This document shows, piece by piece, positions 1-6,093 of a stretch of DNA of 7,585 nucleotides. The stretch lies in contig JAFOIR010000350.1 in assembly GCA_017420625.1 (NCBI GenBank), positions 1 to 7,585 on the forward strand, given 5' to 3'. This stretch comes from Bacillota bacterium. GTDB taxonomy: Bacteria; Bacillota_A; Clostridia; Lachnospirales; Bianqueaceae. Within the stretch, counting starts at the first letter, position 1; each line of letters starts with the position of its first letter. Made by a program: the position numbers and the translations under genes. The notes beneath the pieces were generated by a model. That model was not told the DNA's origin, made no database searches, and worked only from the letters and a program-made list of their open reading frames with translations.

Positions 1-675
1 GATATAATCGATCTTTTTGTCCCAGGCTCCTTTTTTAAAGCCATGGAAAGTCGGACCAACGTCAGCGGAAACATCGATAAGTTTCTTTCCGCATCCTTCA
101 AAGGAGATGATCGACTGATAGACCATGCTGTCAGGTTCGACATTCATGTCCCCGGTCAGGATGACCGGCAGCGGCCAACTATCATAGTCGGCAGCGATCC
201 GGTTTAAGATCAGGGAGATTCCCTGCGCCTGAGCAAATGCGCCCACATGATCCAGATGGGTATTGTAGTGGCGGAAAAGCTTGCCGTTTTCCCGATCACG
301 CAGAATAATGCAGGTACAGATGCGCGGGCAGTGACTCTGATCAGTCGAAAAACGGGAGCCGGGTTTGTGAGGTGTATCGGAAAGCCAGAAGGTCTCCAGA
401 AAAACCAGATCGAACCGATCCTTTCGGTAAGCGATCACATTGCTTTCATCCAGAAGATCCTCTCCCCGGCCGACTCCCACGATCTCAAAGTCTTTGAGAT
501 TGTCCATCAGCCACTTACGCTGCGGAGGCTGAGTCTCCTGAAACCCGATCAGGTCAGGGTTTTGACTCAGAAAGAGGGAAGGAAACAATTTGGATCTTTC
601 TGCAAAAGTCGTCCCGCCGGTCTTTTCGCAGCGGTCTGTCAGGATGTTGAAGGAATAGACATGGATGGTGCTCAT
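1..675 (-). CDS. Endonuclease/exonuclease/phosphatase-fold phosphodiesterase (C-terminus cut by window edge)
   Basis: I translated this frame by hand. It is open from the ATG at 675-673 to base 1, giving 225 residues with no stop, so the C-terminus is missing. EEP-superfamily motifs appear in order: SFNIL (Asn10), GFQET (catalytic-type Glu47, metal ligand), NVIAYR (79-84), CPRIC with Arg118, NTHLDHVG (His140, Asp142), LTGDMNVEP (Asp176, Asn178) and KKIDYI (Asp223). The last catalytic His, usually in an SDH motif shortly after IDYI, would lie just off the left edge. There is no signal peptide or membrane segment, so the protein is probably cytosolic. Family members are metal-dependent hydrolases of phosphodiester or phosphomonoester bonds (nucleases, inositol phosphatases, sphingomyelinases), and the substrate cannot be read from this fragment. 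The gene starts 18 bp after psd, with an AGAAAGGG SD about 6 nt before the ATG, so it is very likely the last visible gene of the lipid operon. Family is sure; function is open. Confidence 0.88.
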   Translation of the reverse strand, partial: MSTIHVYSFNILTDRCEKTGGTTFAERSKLFPSLFLSQNPDLIGFQETQPPQRKWLMDNLKDFEIVGVGRGEDLLDESNVIAYRKDRFDLVFLETFWLSDTPHKPGSRFSTDQSHCPRICTCIILRDRENGKLFRHYNTHLDHVGAFAQAQGISLILNRIAADYDSWPLPVILTGDMNVEPDSMVYQSIISFEGCGKKLIDVSADVGPTFHGFKKGAWDKKIDYI

Positions 676-693
676 TTTTAGCCCTTTCTCTGG

Positions 694-1509
694 TTAGTCC
701 AGCCGTTCTCCGGCGATCACCGGTGTTTCATGGCCACGCTGAGTTTCACGAATCAGCTGCGGACGAAGCCGGAGATTATCTTTTTCAAAGAGAAGGATCA
801 CCGTACTGCCGCCGAAAAGGAAACAGCCCTTTTCATCACCGCGCTGGAATGATCCGGATAACGGATAATTCCTGATCTTTCCGACCATCATGGCACCCAC
901 TTCAACCTGAGTGACCTTGCCGAAATGAGCTGTTTCCATGACCGTGACTTCACGGGCATTCTCAGTGAAAACCGGAATATCTCTCAAGGCGATGGGACGA
1001 ACAGTATGCAGCAGACCGGGAATTTTCCGGATGCTCAGGATCTGACCTTCATCGATAAAGAAATAGCGATGGTAGTTCGTAACTTCCAGACGGAAGACCA
1101 GGGCAGTTCCGTTCCGGTAAAGCTCGGCAAGCGCCGGATCCTTCACAAGATCTTCGATCCGGTAAGCACTCTGTTTGATGGGAAGGACCAGGCCATCGCT
1201 GATGGGATAAGCACTGAGCAGACCATCACAGGGGCAGACAGGGTGGGAAGGATCCGGATCAAACGGACGTACTTCGCTGCGGTAGCGGCGGGTGAAGCAA
1301 TCGTTAAAACTTTTAAAATCGGTTGTTTCACAAAGGGACAGGTCCAGATCATAAGCCTTTACGTAGAGAGGAATCAGTGGTTTCGACAGCCGGGAGGATA
1401 GAAAACGGCCGGCCAGGCGTGAAATGCCGGGCCGGACCAGTACGGAAAGGATCATCCTTCCGGGAATCGTTCGATACAAAAACCACGTTGGAAAGGATGT
1501 TTTAGCCAT
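694..1509 (-). CDS. psd: Phosphatidylserine decarboxylase proenzyme
   Basis: The enzyme decarboxylates phosphatidylserine to phosphatidylethanolamine at the membrane, using a pyruvoyl group made by self-cleavage. The 271-residue product carries the family landmarks: CPCDG with Asp95, the NYHRY motif with His147, and FLFGGST with Ser235. Cleavage between Gly234 and Ser235 would give a beta chain of 234 residues and a short alpha chain of 37 residues that starts with the pyruvoyl group. E. coli Psd has two His three residues apart in the YHR region. Here only the first is present and the second position is Phe150, which I recall as common in clostridial-type enzymes. There is no long N-terminal extension. 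The start is fixed by AAAGGAG, which overlaps the pssA stop codon and lies 5 nt before the ATG. The gene sits 10 bp after pssA, whose product makes its substrate. Confidence 0.95.
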   Translation of the reverse strand: MAKTSFPTWFLYRTIPGRMILSVLVRPGISRLAGRFLSSRLSKPLIPLYVKAYDLDLSLCETTDFKSFNDCFTRRYRSEVRPFDPDPSHPVCPCDGLLSAYPISDGLVLPIKQSAYRIEDLVKDPALAELYRNGTALVFRLEVTNYHRYFFIDEGQILSIRKIPGLLHTVRPIALRDIPVFTENAREVTVMETAHFGKVTQVEVGAMMVGKIRNYPLSGSFQRGDEKGCFLFGGSTVILLFEKDNLRLRPQLIRETQRGHETPVIAGERLD

Positions 1510-1519
1510 ATAGACTCCT

Positions 1520-2215
1520 TTAATGTTTGAAGAAGATACGCATGATCAGCATGATCAGAAATTCGGCAAGGCCGATACCGACCATGATCAGAATACCCTT
1601 AAGTCCAGGTTTGGGCACTTTGATAGGAGTGATGAATAAGATGCCCGTGATCAGAGCTACCGGGAAATAGATGAGTGTCAGATCCATGGGCAGCATATAC
1701 TGCAGCATCATGACTGCAGGAAAGATCAGCGAAGCGGAGGTTACCGGCAGCCCAAGGAAAACCTTGCGGTTGCCTTTTTCTGTTTTCTGCCGTTCTTCTT
1801 CTGTTACGTTGAAGTAAGCAAGACGGATCATGGCTGCCAATGAATACAGAATAAGCAGAGCGAAAAGAACCCACTGCAGTACATGATAGGCGTCAAAATG
1901 ATGAGGAACGAACAGTGCCTGCAAAGTTGCAGAGGTGCGGATCATGGCAGCACCGATACAGGCGGGAAGCACACCGAATGCAACCAGGTCAGACAGAGAG
2001 TCGATCTGGATCCCGTATTTCTTTTCCATCTCGGTACGGTCGTCCTTGGTGCGGGCTACCCGACCGTCGAAAGCATCACACAGACCGCAGAACAAAAGGA
2101 AAAATGTACCGATATACGGATGACCAGTTCCGTTCAGGGAAATAATAATTCCGGTGGATGCGGACAGCAGTGACAGGTAAGTCAGAATCACGGTATAGTC
2201 GTAATATCCTATCAT
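1520..2215 (-). CDS. pssA: CDP-diacylglycerol--serine O-phosphatidyltransferase (phosphatidylserine synthase)
   Basis: This is an integral membrane CDP-alcohol phosphatidyltransferase that joins L-serine to CDP-diacylglycerol, giving phosphatidylserine and CMP. The 231-residue protein is highly hydrophobic, with about six to eight membrane segments. Its active-site motif is CDAFDGRVAR (Asp47, Asp50, Gly51, Ala54, Arg55) followed by GIQIDSLSD (Gly68, Asp72, Asp76), so all four metal-binding Asp are present. The stretch between AR and the second Gly is 12 residues, against 8 in the textbook DGxxARx8Gx3Dx3D pattern. Serine is inferred as the acceptor because psd follows 10 bp downstream; the fold alone would also fit a glycerol-phosphate or inositol enzyme. 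The ATG overlaps the TGA of the preceding membrane gene (ATGA), so translation is probably coupled. The symbol follows the Bacillota naming. Confidence 0.9.
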   Translation of the reverse strand: MIGYYDYTVILTYLSLLSASTGIIISLNGTGHPYIGTFFLLFCGLCDAFDGRVARTKDDRTEMEKKYGIQIDSLSDLVAFGVLPACIGAAMIRTSATLQALFVPHHFDAYHVLQWVLFALLILYSLAAMIRLAYFNVTEEERQKTEKGNRKVFLGLPVTSASLIFPAVMMLQYMLPMDLTLIYFPVALITGILFITPIKVPKPGLKGILIMVGIGLAEFLIMLIMRIFFKH

Positions 2216-3297
2216 TGGTTTTTCCTCCTCCGTAAATATGCAAAGATAACGATGATGAGTGAAAGAATGACACAGCTGTAGAACGAGATGGCACGGGACA
2301 AAAGCGCCAGAGCCGCCGCTCTTTCCGGATCAATGACGGCGCGGAAGGCATCGACCATCATATAGTCGGTGACGCCCATGGCACCGGGGATTGGAATGAA
2401 AGTCGCACCGATACTGATCAGGCTCTGGGCTCCGAACAGGGACAGAGCGCGTGAGATACAGGTAGTTACCGGCAGGTGTGTCTCGCCCGGAACAGCGATG
2501 GTCGCCAGATACGTAAACGCGGTAACGGCCAGTTGACAGGCTCGCTGCAGGAAGTTGTAGAAAAAGCAGATCCACAGTACTTTGGCATGAGACCGGATGA
2601 GCTTGGCATAGCTTTTATAGTCGGCCATATGGCGTTCAAGGCGGTCGTCCCATTTGGGTTTATCCCGAAGGATATGGCATTTGTGAAGGATTCTGATCAG
2701 GAAATAGCCAAAGGAAAGGATCCATTGATCCTTCTCCAGAATAAGGAGAAAGGACAAAAACAGCAAAGTCTGAACGGCAAACCCGATGATGATCAGGATC
2801 TTGCCGAGTGGGGCAAAGAACTGATAGATCCCGGGATTGGTGACCAGACTCAGCGTACCCAGAACAATGATCGCCAGAGTATACATGGCCAGGTTCATCA
2901 GGAGAATGACGGTAGACATCGTTACCGGGATCCCGTTTCGGATCATAAAATAGGCGCAGGCAGGCTGTCCGCCGGTTGCCGAAGGGGTGATGGACGAAAA
3001 GTAGATGTCGGACGCGCCGTAGACCATACTCTCCCTGACAGAACAGGGATAGCCGAATGCTTTGATTAATGAGCGAACCGCCAGGCCTTCAAAGAAAATG
3101 AACCCGAACATGCTCAGAAGAGAGAGGCTCAGATAGACCGGCGAAGCATTTTTCAGAAACAGCAGAAAGTCGTGAGGAGACAGCCCCTTGGACGCAGAAA
3201 AGACAGCCCAGATGGAACCGGCGGCGATGAAAACAAACAGCACCGCCCACAGGGCTTTTCTTCTTATGTCACGACGGGAGGCAAATTCATCTTTCAT
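2212..3297 (-). CDS. Flippase-like integral membrane protein (LPG synthase TM / UPF0104 / YbhN family)
   Basis: The 361-residue polytopic protein has a short basic cytosolic N-terminus (about residues 1-14) and roughly eight membrane helices. The diagnostic motif is at residues 101-112 (SSITPSATGGQP), followed by a Tyr-Phe-Met segment. A second conserved loop near residue 300 reads PIPGAMGVTDY, equivalent to the PxPGGxGxxE loop of the family. This is the domain found as the N-terminal flippase half of MprF and in archaeal AglD-associated proteins. The C-terminal aminoacyl-transferase domain of MprF is absent, as the protein ends in a short KNQ tail after the last helix. By family analogy it moves a lipid or lipid-linked substrate between leaflets; which lipid is not shown. 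The ATG lies inside the end of the PAP2 gene (11-bp overlap) and the stop overlaps the pssA start. That places it in the PE operon and makes PS, PE or a precursor the natural guess. Confidence 0.87.
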   Translation of the reverse strand: MKDEFASRRDIRRKALWAVLFVFIAAGSIWAVFSASKGLSPHDFLLFLKNASPVYLSLSLLSMFGFIFFEGLAVRSLIKAFGYPCSVRESMVYGASDIYFSSITPSATGGQPACAYFMIRNGIPVTMSTVILLMNLAMYTLAIIVLGTLSLVTNPGIYQFFAPLGKILIIIGFAVQTLLFLSFLLILEKDQWILSFGYFLIRILHKCHILRDKPKWDDRLERHMADYKSYAKLIRSHAKVLWICFFYNFLQRACQLAVTAFTYLATIAVPGETHLPVTTCISRALSLFGAQSLISIGATFIPIPGAMGVTDYMMVDAFRAVIDPERAAALALLSRAISFYSCVILSLIIVIFAYLRRRKNQ

Positions 3298-3937
3298 GAG
3301 CTTTCCTCTTTTTCAGGAGTAGACTGGCTAAAAGAAGTCCGATCTCACAGACGATAAGTCCGCCGGGAATATCCAGGAGGACATGCTGTTTGATCAGCAG
3401 AATAGACAGAAAGATCAAAACATTCAGCGGGATATGGATCCACTTATAGTATCTGGGCGGTTTCTTCAGACTAAACGCTGCTCTAAGTGCCAGATGACTC
3501 TCGATGATGTGAATGGATGGAAACAAATTGTAGGGCTTGTCGATCGTATAGATAAGCCTCAGTCCCCAGGTAAAGAGGTTATTGACCTCGAAGGACGGGC
3601 GCTCCATCGTCGTTGGAAAGAAAACGAAGAAGCCGAGGCAGATGAGCTTCATGATGATATCCGCGATCGCGTAGTAGCGAACAGTTTCCTTGCTTTCACG
3701 GCTGATGAGGATCCAGCTGATGATCCATTGAGCAAATGCAGAGACATAAAAGACGACAAAGAACGGAACCAGGGGAATCCGATCATCGATCGGGAGTGTC
3801 ACGCTGTAGCGGCTTACATCGTCCATCAGGATCTGAGTCAGGGAAAACGCAATGGTATTAACGAATAAAAACGATCCCAGATAGATCCAGGCATAATCCG
3901 GAATGAGCTTCCGGATGAAGGAGATAATTCTATTCAT
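3287..3937 (-). CDS. PAP2-superfamily membrane phosphatase/phosphotransferase
   Basis: The 216-residue protein has about five to six hydrophobic segments. Three PAP2 landmarks are visible: FPTTMERP (Arg113-Pro114), FPSIH (Pro140, Ser141, His143) and KQHVLLD (His185, Asp189). These supply the two His and the Asp of the phosphotransfer centre. The classical motif 1 Lys (Kx6RP) is not at its usual spacing, and the Arg of SRx5Hx3D is replaced by Ile179. This pattern recalls the Aur1/sphingomyelin-synthase-like branch, which transfers headgroups, rather than PgpB-type phosphatases. That branch call rests on motif memory and is uncertain. Likely substrates are lipid phosphates or phospholipid headgroups. 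This is the first gene of the lipid operon and overlaps the next gene by 11 bp. The ATG is the only good start, as the next Met is residue 38. It lacks a well-placed SD: GGTGA is about 16 nt upstream, and the best promoter -10 box ends only 10 nt before the ATG. Confidence 0.82.
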   Translation of the reverse strand: MNRIISFIRKLIPDYAWIYLGSFLFVNTIAFSLTQILMDDVSRYSVTLPIDDRIPLVPFFVVFYVSAFAQWIISWILISRESKETVRYYAIADIIMKLICLGFFVFFPTTMERPSFEVNNLFTWGLRLIYTIDKPYNLFPSIHIIESHLALRAAFSLKKPPRYYKWIHIPLNVLIFLSILLIKQHVLLDIPGGLIVCEIGLLLASLLLKKRKAHER

Positions 3938-3947
3938 AACGTACTAT

Positions 3948-3976
3948 ATTTTATCACCAGAATATTATTAAAACAA
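3948..3976 (-). promoter_or_regulatory. Candidate sigma-A promoter of the lipid operon
   Basis: Read on the minus strand, TTGTTT (3976-3971) and TAAAAT (3953-3948) are 17 bp apart, with a TG one base before the -10 box (extended -10). Transcription would begin about 7 nt further on, near 3941, only about 4 nt before the ATG at 3937. The box TATAGT, overlapping it, would start even closer to the ATG. No better-spaced promoter was seen in the AT-rich stretch further upstream, but AT-rich DNA gives chance matches. Confidence 0.5.
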
Positions 3977-4057
3977 CTTACAAAAGCTAAAGAAATCATT
4001 AAGTTAATTAATACCAAGAAGACTCTGATGGTTAATAAAATAATTTTAATAATAGTA

Positions 4058-4086
4058 TTGCACAGTCCTGACACCTTTGGTAAAAT
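4058..4086 (+). promoter_or_regulatory. Sigma-A promoter of the MFS transporter gene
   Basis: TTGCAC (4058-4063) and TAAAAT (4081-4086) are separated by exactly 17 bp, and TGG precedes the -10 box as an extended -10. The expected start is near 4093, giving a leader of about 33 nt that contains the AAGGAGG SD at 4112-4118. It is divergent from the lipid-operon promoter about 80 bp away. I saw no convincing operator dyad between them; TTAATTAA at 4004-4011 is a simple palindrome with no further support. Confidence 0.68.
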
Positions 4087-4125
4087 ATCTCTATTATTCA
4101 CTTTTTCCCGCAAGGAGGACTTCCT

Positions 4126-5310
4126 ATGGTTCGGCGTTTCAAAGGCAGTTACTTCAGCTATGTTCTGGTCTTTTTCTTCTTTTTCTTCTGTATGGCATCA
4201 TTCAGCTCGGTCTTGTCCGTATATCTTTCCGGCATTGGAATCAGCTATTCCAACGTAGGCAGAATCGTATCGGCTTCCGGCTTTTTTGCAATGATTATGA
4301 TTCCGACCACCGGTTATTTGAGTGATCGGACAAGAAAGCCCCGGCTGATCGGAGGGATCATGCTGGTATGTGTGGGCATTTTCGCCATGCTCTTTTCGCA
4401 GAGCCGGACCGTAGCGCTTCTATTTTTGCTGAACGGACTGACCATGTCTTTTATCAGTGCGGTACAACCGCTGCTGGAGAGACTGGCTGGGGCTTCCAAA
4501 TATCGATATGGTATTCTTCGTGTCTGGGGAACGATTGGTTATGCGGTCGGTGCACAGGCAGCCGGAGTGATGATTGAAAAGTTTCCTCCTGTTACGCTGT
4601 TTATTGCGGTATTGGCTGGCGCTCTTCTTTGTGCGCTGGGTTTTGCCGGTGCGGAAGATCCAATTATGGACAAGAAAAAGACTGCTGAAGAAGGTTCTGC
4701 GGTGGTGAAACAGGAAGAGAAGCCTAAACTTTCTTCTTTCCTGAAGAATCCGAACTACCTGTTGTTCCTGGTGATCACTGTTCTTTTCTGGGGCTCTTCC
4801 GGCGTGAACATGACCTATGTCCCGATTCTTCTCAAGGATCTTGGGATCGAGACCAGTCTCATCGGTACGATCATCTTCCTGAGTACCTTGGTGGAGATTC
4901 CGCTGATCCTGTTCTCCAATAAATTTATGGACCGGTTTAACGGAAAGACACTGGTTTACGTTGCCTGTGGATTGACCTTGTTTGAGTTTCTGGTTTACGG
5001 TCTGGTTTCGGTTTCGTGGGTGGTCGTAGCCGTCGTGATTTTGCTCAAAGCCATTGCTACAACGACCTATGTCATGATTGTGCTGAAGATCGTCAGCAAC
5101 CTGGTTGCCCCGGAAGTCAGAACGACGGGTCTGTCTCTGGTCAATACCAGCAACAGCATCGGCGGCATCATCATGCAGAATATTGGCGGTATGATGGTCG
5201 AGAGCCTTGGCCTTTCCAAGTTCTATCTGATTCTGGCAGGCATGATTACACTGGCCATTATCCTGGCGTCCTTCCTGAAAGTGAAGAATGATCTGAAAGT
5301 TTTTGAATAA
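4126..5310 (+). CDS. Major facilitator superfamily transporter (LacY/HcaT-like group)
   Basis: The 394-residue protein has the usual MFS size, with two six-helix halves joined by a charged cytosolic loop (about residues 184-210, rich in Lys and Glu). MFS motif A follows TM2 as GYLSDRTRKPR (residues 63-73). The segment YGILRVWGTIGYAVG (128-142) in TM5 matches the YGxxRxWGSxG signature of the HcaT/LacY-like MFS subgroup, whose members carry sugars, nucleosides or aromatic acids with protons. The substrate cannot be assigned. TM1 contains six Phe in a row (residues 16-21) encoded by a 9-bp tandem repeat. The start is fixed by a perfect AAGGAGG 7 nt upstream. The gene is monocistronic: it is divergent from the lipid operon, convergent to araD, and followed by a hairpin. 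Proximity to araD makes a sugar substrate thinkable, but the two genes do not share a transcript. Confidence 0.9.
   Translation: MVRRFKGSYFSYVLVFFFFFFCMASFSSVLSVYLSGIGISYSNVGRIVSASGFFAMIMIPTTGYLSDRTRKPRLIGGIMLVCVGIFAMLFSQSRTVALLFLLNGLTMSFISAVQPLLERLAGASKYRYGILRVWGTIGYAVGAQAAGVMIEKFPPVTLFIAVLAGALLCALGFAGAEDPIMDKKKTAEEGSAVVKQEEKPKLSSFLKNPNYLLFLVITVLFWGSSGVNMTYVPILLKDLGIETSLIGTIIFLSTLVEIPLILFSNKFMDRFNGKTLVYVACGLTLFEFLVYGLVSVSWVVVAVVILLKAIATTTYVMIVLKIVSNLVAPEVRTTGLSLVNTSNSIGGIIMQNIGGMMVESLGLSKFYLILAGMITLAIILASFLKVKNDLKVFE
4171..4188 (+). repeat. Two perfect tandem copies of a 9-bp unit in TM1 of the MFS gene
   Basis: The unit TTTTTCTTC occurs at 4171-4179 and again at 4180-4188, in frame, encoding Phe16-Phe21. 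Gain or loss of one unit would add or remove three Phe without a frameshift. Confidence 0.8.
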
Positions 5311-5329
5311 AAAACTGACTGCATGAAAG

Positions 5330-5363
5330 AAGAGGCATACCTCATGATGGGGGTATGCCTCTT
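5330..5363. terminator. Bidirectional hairpin between the convergent MFS and araD genes
   Basis: A perfect 12-bp stem pairs 5330-5341 (AAGAGGCATACC) with 5352-5363 around a 10-nt loop. It starts 19 nt after the MFS stop and lies 16 nt past the araD stop on the other strand. The T-tract is modest on the plus side (CTTTGCATTT) and split on the minus side (CTTTC, then TTTTTT about 12 nt later). The stem and its position between converging genes support termination in both directions; the strength is uncertain. Confidence 0.75.
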
Positions 5364-5379
5364 TGCATTTACTGTAAGA

Positions 5380-6078
5380 TTAATTATTCTGCCCGTAATA
5401 GGCGCCGGCTCCATGTTTTCTGAAATAGTGCTTGTCCTGCATAGCCTGCGGCGCTTCTTCGGCGGCGGGATTGATCAGACGGGTCCAGGCAGCCATCTTG
5501 GCGCATTCTTCTACCACAACAGCGTTGTGGACAGCTTCGTGAGCATCCTTGCCCCAGGTGAAGACACCGTGGTTTTTGCAAAGCGCTCCGGGAACAGCGA
5601 CCGGATCCTTGCCGAGACGTTCAAATTCATCGGCCATCACGATGCCGGTGTTCTTTTCGTAGGCTTCTTCGATCTCTTCAGGCGTCAGATTGCGAACGCA
5701 GGGGATCTCGCCATAGAAATAATCCGCATGGGTGGTTCCGTAGCAGGGGATTCCAAGTCCGGCCTGCGCCCAACTGGTCGCATAGGGGGAATGGGTATGA
5801 ACGATGCCGCGGATATCCTTGAAACGCTGGTACAGAACCGCATGGGTCGCTGTATCGGAGGAGGGATTGTATTTTCCTTCTACCTTTTCACCAGCCAGAT
5901 TGACAAGAACCATGTCTTCAGGCTGCAGCTTGTCATATTCGACGCCGCTGGGCTTGATGGCGAAAAGGCCGGTTTCGGGATCAAATTCACTGACATTGCC
6001 CCAGGTGAAGGTAATGAGCTGATATTTCGGAAGCAGCATATTGGCTTCGTATACACGGAACTTTAATTCTTCCAGCAT
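5380..6078 (-). CDS. araD: L-ribulose-5-phosphate 4-epimerase
   Basis: The enzyme interconverts L-ribulose 5-phosphate and D-xylulose 5-phosphate, the last step by which L-arabinose carbon enters the pentose phosphate pathway. The 232-residue protein is close to E. coli AraD over its whole length, with a one-residue offset. TWGNVS (25-30) and KPSGV (42-46) form the phosphate site, and SSDT (73-76) includes Asp75. VHTHS gives zinc ligands His94 and His96, and NHG gives His170. THADYFYG supplies catalytic Asp119, and the C-terminal AYYG supplies Tyr228, the counterpart of E. coli Tyr229. All key residues are intact, which favours the epimerase over related class II aldolases. It starts 15 bp after purC, with AAAGGA as SD about 8 nt before the ATG, so it is probably co-transcribed with purC. 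No araA, araB or araR is in view. Confidence 0.95.
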   Translation of the reverse strand: MLEELKFRVYEANMLLPKYQLITFTWGNVSEFDPETGLFAIKPSGVEYDKLQPEDMVLVNLAGEKVEGKYNPSSDTATHAVLYQRFKDIRGIVHTHSPYATSWAQAGLGIPCYGTTHADYFYGEIPCVRNLTPEEIEEAYEKNTGIVMADEFERLGKDPVAVPGALCKNHGVFTWGKDAHEAVHNAVVVEECAKMAAWTRLINPAAEEAPQAMQDKHYFRKHGAGAYYGQNN

Positions 6079-6093
6079 GATTGCAATCCTTTC

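Noticed and set aside
247..681. Plus-strand open frame of 144 codons at the left end
   Set aside because: It lies antisense to the EEP gene, whose minus-strand translation carries a full set of family motifs. The plus frame shows no recognisable domain.
925..1401. Plus-strand open frame of 158 codons
   Set aside because: It is antisense to psd, with no SD or domain, and is a shadow of the real codon pattern.
2476..3069. Plus-strand open frame of 197 codons
   Set aside because: It is antisense to the flippase-like gene. The composition is polar and low in structure, typical of the complement of a membrane protein gene.
3383..3868. Plus-strand open frame of 161 codons
   Set aside because: It is antisense to the PAP2 gene, with no family resemblance and no SD.
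3961..4060. Operator or small RNA in the AT-rich divergent region
   Set aside because: Only simple palindromes such as TTAATTAA and AT-runs are present. There is no long dyad, terminator-like hairpin or repeated box.
5323..6066. Plus-strand open frame of 247 codons
   Set aside because: It begins inside the intergenic hairpin and runs antisense to araD, which is beyond doubt. Its length comes from the codon bias of araD.
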